NCBI GenBank assembly: GCA_003646935.1
Contig: QMLW01000032.1
Coordinates: 1-9,830 of the forward strand
DNA length: 9,830 nucleotides
DNA from: Deltaproteobacteria bacterium
GTDB lineage: Bacteria; Desulfobacterota; DSM-4660; Desulfatiglandales; B25-G16
Direction: 5' to 3'
Part shown: positions 1 to 6,015 of the stretch, one piece after another
How the letters are laid out: each line of letters opens with the position of its first letter
Position numbering within the stretch: the stretch's first letter is position 1
Notes under the pieces: model-generated
Told to the model about the DNA's origin: nothing
The model's input: only the letters and a program-made list of their open reading frames with translations
Databases searched by the model: none
Position numbers and translations under genes: made by a program

Positions 1-150
1 GATGAGGAGAACGTGAAAAAGGCCTTCGAGCTGGTAACATCCATCAAGGGGGAGCCCCCGGTGAGCCTCCCTGATACCTTTTTCGTTAGTTCAGCAGCCG
101 ACTACCACTATGATGCCCAGGCCCAGCTCGCCACGCTCAAGGGAATGTAG
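1..150 (+). CDS. 3' end of an unidentified protein-coding gene
   Basis: Frame 1 is open from the window edge to a TAG at 148-150, giving the last 49 residues of a protein whose start lies outside the window. The visible tail is hydrophilic, has no transmembrane segment or cysteine motif, and contains a short GEPPVSLPDTF stretch followed by AADYHYDAQ. I do not recognise the family. The frame looks coding because it uses G/C-rich third positions like the next gene and ends 48 bp before larA on the same strand, so the two may be co-transcribed. No terminator-like hairpin was seen between them. Confidence 0.6.
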   Translation, partial: DEENVKKAFELVTSIKGEPPVSLPDTFFVSSAADYHYDAQAQLATLKGM

Positions 151-198
151 CAAGGATCAACGATAAGATAGATCATGTGCTAGTCAGGGAGGAAAGAC

Positions 199-1626
199 AT
201 GAGAGAGGACATAGCCAATTGTATCGCCAGTGCTGATACCAGAGTCTGGAAGAGGATTGAGGTGGAGTTCGGGGATGAATTTCTCGAGATCTCCGTCCCC
301 CCTGACTGTGAGATCCTTCACATGAAGGCCATGCCTCCGCTGGCCAACTCCAGAGATGAGATCTCCAAGGCCTTGAATAATCCAATTGGCTCGCAAAAGC
401 TGGGAGAGATCATCCAATCCAAGGGCAAACCAGCCAACGAGGTGACGGTCTGTGTTAGTGTATCCGATATTACCCGCCCGGTTCCCTACAAGGGGGATAG
501 CGGGATTCTCCTACCCCTTCTCGAGATGGTTGAGGGCGCGGGGGTTAGGAGGGAGAATATCGTGCTCCTTGTGGCCACCGGCATGCACCGTCCCAGCACG
601 AACGATGAAAAGGTCTTCATGTTTGGAAAAGAGGTCGTGGAACACTACCGCATCGTTGACCATAACTGTGAGGACCTGTCTTCCCAGGTCCTGGCAGCCC
701 ACACCTCCAAGGGCACCGAGGTATACGTGAACAAGATCTTCTTCGACTCCGATATCAAGATCGTAACGGGATTGGTTGAAAGCCATTTTATGGCTGGTAT
801 ATCAGGTGGAAGAAAGGGGGTATGCCCAGCTCTAGTGAATACCACCACGATTCAGAAATTCCATGGAGTTGAGTTTCTAGAGCACCCAAATGCAACTAAT
901 TTAGTTCTTGAGGGTAACCCTTGTCATGAGGAAGCGCTGGAGGTTGCTCAGACCGTTGGCGTCGATTTCATAGTCAACACAACCCTGGACCACAGATTAT
1001 CGATTACAGGGGTATTTGCCGGAGATCTTATAAAGGCTCACCTCGCCGCCTTTGAGGCGATGAAAGAGTATGTACAGGTACCGATCAGCGAGCCCTTTGA
1101 TATCATTTTGACCCATGCCGGATACGTGGGCAGAGACCACTACCAGAGCGTGAAGTGTGCGGTCGGTGCCATGCCGGCCGTGAAGGAAAAGGGCGTTATG
1201 GTAATAGCTGCCAACAACGTCGATGCCGCGCCGATAGGATCCCTTGAGTATAGGACATTACTGCATCTTTTAAAGATCCTCGGTCCTGACCGCTATGTTT
1301 CCGTTCTCCGCCACCCGGACTGGCTCTTCACCAAGGATCAGTGGGGGCCGGAGATGTGGAGGAAACCCATCCGCAAGGTGGGAGAGGAGGGATTGATCTA
1401 CTGCGCACCTCACATCCCCAAGGAGGACTATGCGATCATACCGGGTATAAGCGGATATGCGTGTATCGACGAGGAGGTGCACTATTCCTCAACCAGGGAA
1501 AAGGCCCAAGCCATGTGTCAGAACGCTGTTCTCTACGCGATGAACCATCCGAGGTTTCAGGGAAGGAAGCCCACTATGGCATTTATTGCTGAAGGACCAT
1601 ATGCGATACCGATGGTGGAAATGTAA
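199..1626 (+). CDS. larA: LarA-family nickel-pincer 2-hydroxyacid racemase/epimerase homologue
   Basis: This 475-residue protein belongs to the lactate racemase LarA family (DUF2088), which uses a nickel-pincer nucleotide made by LarB, LarE and LarC to exchange a hydride at the C2 carbon of 2-hydroxyacids. Visible landmarks are SDITRP (R93), ATGMHRP (H130), ESHF (H196), SGGRK (K206), FHG (H222) and HYQSVK (Q316, K319). As I recall the Lactobacillus plantarum enzyme (R75, H108, H174, K184, H200, Q295, K298), spacings are identical from H130 to H222 (66, 10 and 16 residues) and between Q and K, so cofactor attachment and catalysis look intact. The length is somewhat above the roughly 425 residues of classical LarA, with a longer N-terminus. 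The start is supported by AGGGAGG at 186-192, six bases before the ATG. No larB, larC or larE is present here. The family includes racemases for several hydroxyacids, so lactate is only one possible substrate. Confidence 0.9.
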   Translation: MREDIANCIASADTRVWKRIEVEFGDEFLEISVPPDCEILHMKAMPPLANSRDEISKALNNPIGSQKLGEIIQSKGKPANEVTVCVSVSDITRPVPYKGDSGILLPLLEMVEGAGVRRENIVLLVATGMHRPSTNDEKVFMFGKEVVEHYRIVDHNCEDLSSQVLAAHTSKGTEVYVNKIFFDSDIKIVTGLVESHFMAGISGGRKGVCPALVNTTTIQKFHGVEFLEHPNATNLVLEGNPCHEEALEVAQTVGVDFIVNTTLDHRLSITGVFAGDLIKAHLAAFEAMKEYVQVPISEPFDIILTHAGYVGRDHYQSVKCAVGAMPAVKEKGVMVIAANNVDAAPIGSLEYRTLLHLLKILGPDRYVSVLRHPDWLFTKDQWGPEMWRKPIRKVGEEGLIYCAPHIPKEDYAIIPGISGYACIDEEVHYSSTREKAQAMCQNAVLYAMNHPRFQGRKPTMAFIAEGPYAIPMVEM

Positions 1627-1634
1627 GTATTAAA

Positions 1635-1669
1635 GGTTCAGTGGTTCAAGGGTTCAAGGTTCGGGGGTT
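1635..1669. repeat. Short degenerate GGTTCA tandem repeat
   Basis: GGTTC(A) occurs at 1635, 1643, 1651 and 1658, a roughly 8-base period, just after the larA stop codon and before the corrinoid gene. It has no start codon with a ribosome site and no strong hairpin. Similar GTTCAAGG-like filler is something I associate with intergenic DNA of Desulfobacterota; that link is from memory. The remaining bases up to the corrinoid gene show no clear promoter. Confidence 0.5.
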
Positions 1670-1750
1670 GCAGACTTACCTCACAACTTCACTGCAAACA
1701 CTTCATCGAAGCACGTGTGTTAGTAGCTATTGATAAAACAGGAGGGAGGT

Positions 1751-2401
1751 ATGGGTACAGAAGTTCTCGAAGAACTCAGCAAGGCGATTACAATATACGA
1801 TCGGGGTGAGACAGAGAGGTGTGCACGAGAATTGGTCCAGAGAAAGATGGACCCCCTCAAGGCCCTCGATGTAATGACTGAGGCGATACGGCAGGTGGGC
1901 GATGGGTTTGGACGAGGCGAGCTCTGGCTCCCCGATCTCGTGGGTGCGGCTGCTGCCATGGAGGCCGCCACCCCTATTATCGAAGAGGAGATCAAGCGGG
2001 TTGGCGCAACAAGGGAGAGCCTCGGCAGCATCGTCATAGGGACGGTGTTCGGCGATATCCATACGATCGGCAAGACCATGGTGGCAACGCTTCTCACGGC
2101 CGGCGGCTTTGCGGTTGTGGATCTGGGCATCAACGTCACCGCAGAGAGCTTCCTCGAGGGCATCACGGAACACCATGCCGATATCCTGGCCATGTCCGCG
2201 CTCATGACAACCACCGCCCCGGAGCAGCGAAAGGTGATCGAGACACTCGAGAGAGAGGGCCTCAGGGACAAGATCAAGATCATGGTCGGAGGAGGCGCTA
2301 TCACCGAGGAGTTCGCTAAGAGTATCGGCGCAGATGGGTACGATCCCACCGCACCCGGAGCGGTAGCCTTGGCGATGAGACTCATGGGGAAAAAGCAGTG
2401 A
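1751..2401 (+). CDS. Corrinoid (cobalamin-binding) methyl-carrier protein, MtbC/MttC type
   Basis: This 216-residue protein carries a methyl group on cobalt between a substrate methyltransferase and a second methyltransferase. Residues about 1-85 match the helical cap domain and 90-216 the B12-binding Rossmann domain. The cobalamin signature is complete: GDIHTIG with D102, H104 (lower axial cobalt ligand) and G107, then S149 and the glycine run at 180-182. Length is typical for the family (about 210-220). ATG 1751 is preferred because AGGAGG at 1740-1745 sits five bases upstream; an in-frame TTG at 1730 would place that site inside the gene. The MttB-family gene 214 bp downstream is its probable methyl-donor partner, as in the MttB/MttC and MtgB/MtgC pairs. 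MtbC, MttC and MtgC cannot be told apart by eye, so no symbol is given. Confidence 0.93.
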   Translation: MGTEVLEELSKAITIYDRGETERCARELVQRKMDPLKALDVMTEAIRQVGDGFGRGELWLPDLVGAAAAMEAATPIIEEEIKRVGATRESLGSIVIGTVFGDIHTIGKTMVATLLTAGGFAVVDLGINVTAESFLEGITEHHADILAMSALMTTTAPEQRKVIETLEREGLRDKIKIMVGGGAITEEFAKSIGADGYDPTAPGAVALAMRLMGKKQ

Positions 2402-2472
2402 GGCCTCACTTCAAATCGACAAGCAACATGTGTAGTAAAACATGACCCAAATTATCTTAATCATGTGGCTCA

Positions 2473-2525
2473 GGGCGCAGCGCCCAAGGCGCATGGCCTT
2501 ATTCCCTATGCCTTACGCCTTTGGC
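2473..2525 (+). other. GC-rich inverted repeats between corrinoid gene and mttB
   Basis: GGGCGC at 2473-2478 and GCGCCC at 2480-2485 form a near-continuous palindrome. GCCCAAGGCG at 2482-2491 can alternatively pair with CGCCTTTGGC at 2516-2525 with one mismatch, and CAT/ATG and GGC/GCC pairs are available inside the loop. The two folds share 2482-2485 and so exclude each other. No T-run follows, so this is not a standard intrinsic terminator; it may be an attenuator, an mRNA-stability element or intergenic repeat filler. The flanking 2402-2472 and 2526-2601 hold no convincing gene. The AT-rich stretch at about 2550-2590 could contain the mttB promoter, but no good -35/-10 pair was found. Confidence 0.4.
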
Positions 2526-2601
2526 CCGTTCGAATATCATCCTAAATCAATAACAATTGCTTGATAAAAAATTTAGGATCTTTAGCTATGAAAACATCTA
2601 T

Positions 2602-2608
2602 GGGAGGT
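2602..2608 (+). promoter_or_regulatory. Ribosome binding site that selects the mttB start
   Basis: GGGAGGT lies only a base or two before the ATG at 2610 but seven bases before the in-frame ATG at 2616. Normal spacing therefore favours 2616, shortening the protein from 502 to 500 residues. Confidence 0.65.
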
Positions 2609-2615
2609 CATGGCA

Positions 2616-4118
2616 ATGAAAGGATTTACCCGTAAGCTGAAGCCCTTGGAGGTATTGGCCGAGGAGGAGATCGAGGCCATCCACAGGGGTACCCTCGAAG
2701 TACTGTGGGTAACCGGAGTAAGGATGGAGCATAAAAGGGCATTGCAGCTGTTGGAGAAAAACGGCTGTAAGGTAGACTATGATGAGATGAGGGTGAGATT
2801 CCCGCAGGGTTTAGTTGAGGAGTGCCTCAGAAAGGCCCCCAGCAACTTTCATGCCCCTGCGAGGGATCCTAAAAATAGCTTGATGATAGGAGGCAATACC
2901 CTGTGTCTGGCGGTAGCGCCCGGCCAGCAGACCGTTGATCCGGATACTTGGGAGCCAAGGCCGGCGACAAGGAAGGAGAACTACGACGGCGTGAGCATCC
3001 TGGACGCGCTGCCAACCGTCCATTTCTTCTCCCCCTATACCCCTTACTTTGGATTTGAGCATGTCCCCCCTTGTATGGCCATGCTGGAGAGCCTCGCCGC
3101 GAGAATTCGAAACTCGACCAAGTTCCAGTGTGTGGGATTTTCCAATGATTCCGAGATATTCGCCATCAAAATGGCCCAAGCCGTGGGGATCGAGATCCTG
3201 GGTACTTGCGCAATCGCACCGCCGCTATCCTATTACAAGGATGCGGTGGAGTCGGCCTTCAGGTTCGCTGAAGCCGGTCTTCCGTTACGAATTATCGGCG
3301 GCCAGGTGATGGGAGGGACTGCGCCTGCAACAATTGCGGGAGCAGTGGTCATCAACAATGCTGAAGTGATTGCCGGGCTGGTATTGGCACAGCTGATAAA
3401 GCCGGGCACACGGGTGCTGGTGAAGGATTTTTCAGCATCGGTGAATATGAGATCCGGTGCCCCTGCCTTTGGCGGTATAGAGATCTGCATGCACAACGCG
3501 GCATCAAACCAGATATTCCAACGATACGGAGTCCCCTTGGATGATACCACCGCCTATCCCAACGCAAAGATGCCGGATTACCAATCGAGCTACGAAAAGG
3601 CCTTTCGGGTTTTGGTGGCCGGCCTATCAGGTGCAAACACCTTGCTCTACCACGGGAGCGTCCACGGTGAGCTTACCCATCACCCGATTCAGGCCATTCT
3701 GGATGATGATTCAGCCGGCATGGTAGGACGCTTCATGGAGGGCATTGCGGTCGATGATGAAACATTGGCAGTGGATCTCATCCATGAGGTTGGCCCGATC
3801 CCAGGGCACTTCCTGGACAAGGCCCACACCAGGAAATGGTGGAAACTCGAGCAATTCTTGCCGAAGGCAGCAGACCGGTTAACCTATCCCGAATGGATGA
3901 GCACGGGTAAGAAGACCTGTCTCGAATACGCCAGAGAACGCATGGATGAAATACTCGCCAGCCACAGGCCCACGCCACTTACCTCCAATCAGGAAAAGGA
4001 AGTGGAAAGGGTGCTCGAGGAGGCGAGGAAGTACTACAAGGAAAAGGACCTCATAACAGAAGAGGAGATGACGGTCTATAGGAAAGCAATGCAATCGCCA
4101 AACTATCCCTACGAATAG
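2616..4118 (+). CDS. mttB: Trimethylamine methyltransferase (MttB) superfamily protein, non-pyrrolysine
   Basis: This 500-residue protein matches the MttB superfamily along its full length: an N-terminal EEEIEAIHRGTLEVL helix, a TGVRMEH segment, a central glycine-rich barrel region (IIGGQVMGGTAPAT, about residues 227-239), DYQSSYEKA followed by SGANTLLYHG (about 338-347), and a C-terminal GRF-EGI-VDDETLA-D-I-EVGP block. These enzymes move a methyl group from an amine to the cobalt of a corrinoid protein such as the one encoded upstream. Archaeal MttB needs pyrrolysine encoded by an in-frame amber codon; this frame runs uninterrupted to TAG at 4116-4118, so it belongs to the branch that includes MtgB (glycine betaine), MtpB (proline betaine), MtcB (carnitine) and MtyB (gamma-butyrobetaine). 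The substrate cannot be read from the sequence. The 5' neighbour is 214 bp away, so separate transcription is possible. Confidence 0.92.
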   Translation: MKGFTRKLKPLEVLAEEEIEAIHRGTLEVLWVTGVRMEHKRALQLLEKNGCKVDYDEMRVRFPQGLVEECLRKAPSNFHAPARDPKNSLMIGGNTLCLAVAPGQQTVDPDTWEPRPATRKENYDGVSILDALPTVHFFSPYTPYFGFEHVPPCMAMLESLAARIRNSTKFQCVGFSNDSEIFAIKMAQAVGIEILGTCAIAPPLSYYKDAVESAFRFAEAGLPLRIIGGQVMGGTAPATIAGAVVINNAEVIAGLVLAQLIKPGTRVLVKDFSASVNMRSGAPAFGGIEICMHNAASNQIFQRYGVPLDDTTAYPNAKMPDYQSSYEKAFRVLVAGLSGANTLLYHGSVHGELTHHPIQAILDDDSAGMVGRFMEGIAVDDETLAVDLIHEVGPIPGHFLDKAHTRKWWKLEQFLPKAADRLTYPEWMSTGKKTCLEYARERMDEILASHRPTPLTSNQEKEVERVLEEARKYYKEKDLITEEEMTVYRKAMQSPNYPYE

Positions 4119-4220
4119 CACCATTCTCCTTGATAACGGCAAATTATTGGTATATAATATATCAGATTTAAAATATCATCTCCATCATATGCTGCTTGAC
4201 AGACAGGGTGCTTTGTGATA

Positions 4221-4236
4221 TGGCACCGCTATTGTC
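4221..4236 (+). promoter_or_regulatory. Candidate sigma-54 (-24/-12) promoter for the TRAP operon
   Basis: TGGCAC, five bases, then TTGTC matches the sigma-54 consensus TGGCAC-N5-TTGCW except for GT in place of GC at -12. The GG-N10-G spacing is correct. Transcription would start near 4246, leaving a leader of about 100 bases before dctP. A perfect sigma-70 -35 element, TTGACA, also lies at 4196-4201, but its 17-base-spaced partner TATGGC is a poor -10. The AT-rich 4140-4195 is where an activator or bending protein could bind; no activator gene is in the window. Confidence 0.5.
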
Positions 4237-4270
4237 TCGCCCAGTTTGGATTCAGACTAAAATTTACCCG

Positions 4271-4284
4271 AAAGGAGGTGATCC
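4271..4284 (+). promoter_or_regulatory. Perfect anti-16S (Shine-Dalgarno) sequence with no start codon at normal spacing
   Basis: AAAGGAGGTGATCC is complementary over 14 bases to the canonical 3' end of bacterial 16S rRNA. The nearest plausible start in the dctP frame, TTG at 4299, is about 20 bases past the GGAGG core, and no ATG falls 5-10 bases downstream. It could be a ribosome standby site for dctP, the relic of a lost gene start, or chance. Confidence 0.5.
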
Positions 4285-4328
4285 GAATAGCACGCTAATT
4301 GGATAACGGAGGTTCAACGCTTATAAAA

Positions 4329-4336
4329 AAGGAGGG
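4329..4336 (+). promoter_or_regulatory. Ribosome binding site of dctP
   Basis: AAGGAGGG ends one base before the ATG at 4338. The GGAGG core is eight bases before the in-frame ATG at 4344, so 4344 is preferred. That start also begins directly with the lysine/arginine n-region of the signal peptide. Confidence 0.65.
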
Positions 4337-4343
4337 AATGAAC

Positions 4344-5411
4344 ATGAAAAGACATTTCATAATTGCGGGAATGCTTGCTGTGTTTTTCATGGCGGGCATA
4401 ATGGTGCTGCCGGCATTAACCCTTGCTGCCGACGAGCCCATCGTATGGAAGGTGCAGACCCCGTGGCCGCAAGCACTCTGGCAGCATAAGGCCGGGGTAA
4501 TCTGGGCCAAGGACATAGAGAAATTGAGCGGCGGGCGCATGAAGATCGATCTTTACTCTTCCGGGGAAATCGTCCCAGCCTTTGAGATCTACGACTCCGT
4601 TCGTGTCGGCATTCTGGATGCCGGCCATACATGGGCAGGGTACAATATTGGTAAGTTCCCGGCATGCACCCTATTCGCTGCAACACCTGCCTTTTTTGAC
4701 CTGCTGGGGTATTTCACTTGGATGTACGAGGGTGGAGGCAAGGAACTTTGGCAGGAGCTGTATGGGGATAATGTCATAGTACTCCCAGCCGGTATGCTCT
4801 GGGCAGAGGGCGGAGGCTGGGCCAACAAGATGATACAGAGCCTTGACGACTTCAAGGGGCTCAAATACAGGACTGTGCTCATCTGGGGACAGATATTATC
4901 CGAAATAGGGGCCTCGGTAGTAACGCTCCCTGCGGGCGATATCGTTCCATCGCTCCAGAGAGGCACCCTGGATGCCGCGGAGTTCAGCACCCCAGTCACC
5001 GATGTTCCCCTCGGCTTTCATGAAGTAGCCAAGTATTGCTACTTCCCGGGACTTCACCAGATCGCCGGTTTTCTGGAGCTTATCATTAATCCCAAAAAGT
5101 GGCAGGCCCTGCCGGATGACCTGAAACAGGTTGTGATAGCTGCTACCGATATGGCTGTTACTCACGAGTTGACCGGCTGGCTCGTGGATGACTGCAAGGC
5201 CGTCCAAAAGTTTAAAGACTACGGCACCACGATAGTGAAGTTCCCCAAAGAGATGCAGCAGAATATCCTCGAGAGGTTTGTCGAGAAATACAATGCACAC
5301 CCGGATCCCATGTTCCAGAAGGTATGGAAATCTCAGAAGGAATTCCTCAAAATCTATACACCGTACATGAAACTTCAGGCCGTTGATGCTGAGGTGGATG
5401 TGAATAAGTAA
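4344..5411 (+). CDS. dctP: TRAP transporter periplasmic substrate-binding protein (DctP family, TakP-like)
   Basis: This 355-residue protein captures an organic anion in the periplasm and delivers it to the DctQM membrane complex encoded next. Residues 1-28 form a clear Sec signal peptide (MKRHF, a hydrophobic core, then cleavage around LALTLAA/DEP, near residue 28 or 29). The mature part shows TRAP landmarks: LSGGRMKIDLYSSGEIVPAFE (split by family variation), the GGGKELWQELY region near 130-140, SLDDFKGLKYR with the anion-binding arginine at R176, and the YFPGLHQ-LELIINPKKW block near 233-253. The pattern resembles TakP-type keto/hydroxy-acid binders. In relatives I recall, the residue pair after AxE is usually E-W; here it is E213-F214, hinting at a changed pocket. 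The ligand cannot be assigned, although carboxylates are usual. Confidence 0.92.
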   Translation: MKRHFIIAGMLAVFFMAGIMVLPALTLAADEPIVWKVQTPWPQALWQHKAGVIWAKDIEKLSGGRMKIDLYSSGEIVPAFEIYDSVRVGILDAGHTWAGYNIGKFPACTLFAATPAFFDLLGYFTWMYEGGGKELWQELYGDNVIVLPAGMLWAEGGGWANKMIQSLDDFKGLKYRTVLIWGQILSEIGASVVTLPAGDIVPSLQRGTLDAAEFSTPVTDVPLGFHEVAKYCYFPGLHQIAGFLELIINPKKWQALPDDLKQVVIAATDMAVTHELTGWLVDDCKAVQKFKDYGTTIVKFPKEMQQNILERFVEKYNAHPDPMFQKVWKSQKEFLKIYTPYMKLQAVDAEVDVNK

Positions 5412-5438
5412 GAGTGCTTCTATCTTTGAGGATGAACG

Positions 5439-5477
5439 GCCAAGCCGTGCCTCGCTAAGGCTATGGCACGGCTTGGC
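5439..5477 (+). other. Perfect 13-bp inverted repeat between dctP and dctQ
   Basis: GCCAAGCCGTGCC at 5439-5451 is exactly inverted as GGCACGGCTTGGC at 5465-5477, with a 13-base loop. The stem is GC-rich and should be very stable in RNA. No T-run follows, so it is unlikely to end transcription fully. Its place after the binding-protein gene fits an intercistronic stabiliser or attenuator giving more DctP than DctQM. The in-frame TTG at 5473 lies inside the stem, which argues against that codon as the dctQ start. Confidence 0.75.
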
Positions 5478-5499
5478 TACGACTATGGGGGTCAAGGGC

Positions 5500-6015
5500 A
5501 TGGAATTCTCGCGGAAGATCGTGAAATTCATCGACGCCGTGAGCGAGTGGTCAGGGAGGATCGTGTGCTGGCTCATCGTTCCGCTCGTATGCGGCACGGT
5601 GTACGATGTGTTGATGAGATATTTCTTCAAGGCGCCTACCAAGTGGGCCTATGAGCTAACATGGATGGAATATGCGGGGCTTTTTATGCTGGCGGGCGCC
5701 TATGGCCTTCTGCATAATTGCCATGTGCGGGTGGATATTATCTACAACATGTGGCCGAAGAGGGCGCAGGCTGTCTTCGATGCGCTTATGTACCTTATTA
5801 TCTTCTTCCCGCTTTTCTACATCCTGATCACCCATGGGTACAAATACGCAGCATACTCCTGGAAGATATGGGAGCATTCCTATATCAGCTACTGGCAGCC
5901 GCCCGTGTACCCCATTAAAACGGTTATACCGGTGACATTCGTTCTCTTTGGCATGCAGGGGATCGCGGAGTTCATCCGGAATGCGGTGTTTGCGATAAGG
6001 GGGAAACCATTATGA
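5500..6015 (+). CDS. dctQ: TRAP transporter small permease subunit DctQ
   Basis: This 171-residue four-helix membrane protein bridges the binding protein and DctM. Hydrophobic segments fall at about 18-40, 53-72, 92-113 and 136-157, the usual DctQ topology. The family signature is seen in VLMRYFFKAPTKWAYELTW followed by GLLHNCHVRVDI. ATG 5500 is chosen because it places MEFSRKIVKFID directly before the first helix. Alternatives are ATG 5485 and TTG 5473; none has a strong ribosome site, and the hairpin just upstream may affect initiation. The stop codon overlaps the dctM start (ATGA, 6012-6015), indicating translational coupling. Confidence 0.88.
   Translation: MEFSRKIVKFIDAVSEWSGRIVCWLIVPLVCGTVYDVLMRYFFKAPTKWAYELTWMEYAGLFMLAGAYGLLHNCHVRVDIIYNMWPKRAQAVFDALMYLIIFFPLFYILITHGYKYAAYSWKIWEHSYISYWQPPVYPIKTVIPVTFVLFGMQGIAEFIRNAVFAIRGKPL

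Larger units (their letters stand above)
4112..4309. repeat. Imperfect direct-repeat pair flanking the mttB-dctP intergenic region
   Basis: CGAATAGCAC occurs at 4112-4121, spanning the mttB stop codon, and again at 4284-4293. Each copy is followed after 10 and 8 bases respectively by GATAACGG (4132-4139 and 4302-4309). The two 26-28 base units thus bracket about 160 bp of AT-rich DNA. They could be remnants of a local duplication, insertion footprints or binding sites for one regulator. Confidence 0.45.

Noticed and set aside
1635..1669. A CRISPR-like or iteron array
   Set aside because: The units are only 5-8 bases, imperfect, and lack unique spacers; this is low-complexity intergenic repeat.
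1720..2409. A 229-residue minus-strand open frame opposite the corrinoid gene
   Set aside because: It mirrors the corrinoid gene, is rich in serine, proline and arginine, and has no family features; the plus-strand product has a complete B12-binding motif.
4196..4224. A sigma-70 promoter with a perfect TTGACA -35 box
   Set aside because: The best -10 at 17-base spacing is TATGGC, a poor match; the overlapping sigma-54-like element is better supported, so this is kept only as an alternative.
4271..4284. A 16S rRNA fragment on the minus strand
   Set aside because: Only the terminal 14 bases (GGATCACCTCCTTT) match; the sequence before it does not resemble 16S rRNA, so a Shine-Dalgarno-type site is the simpler reading.
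4896..5642. A 248-residue minus-strand open frame opposite dctP and dctQ
   Set aside because: It runs across two well-supported transporter genes and their hairpin, with no recognisable domain; it is an antisense shadow.
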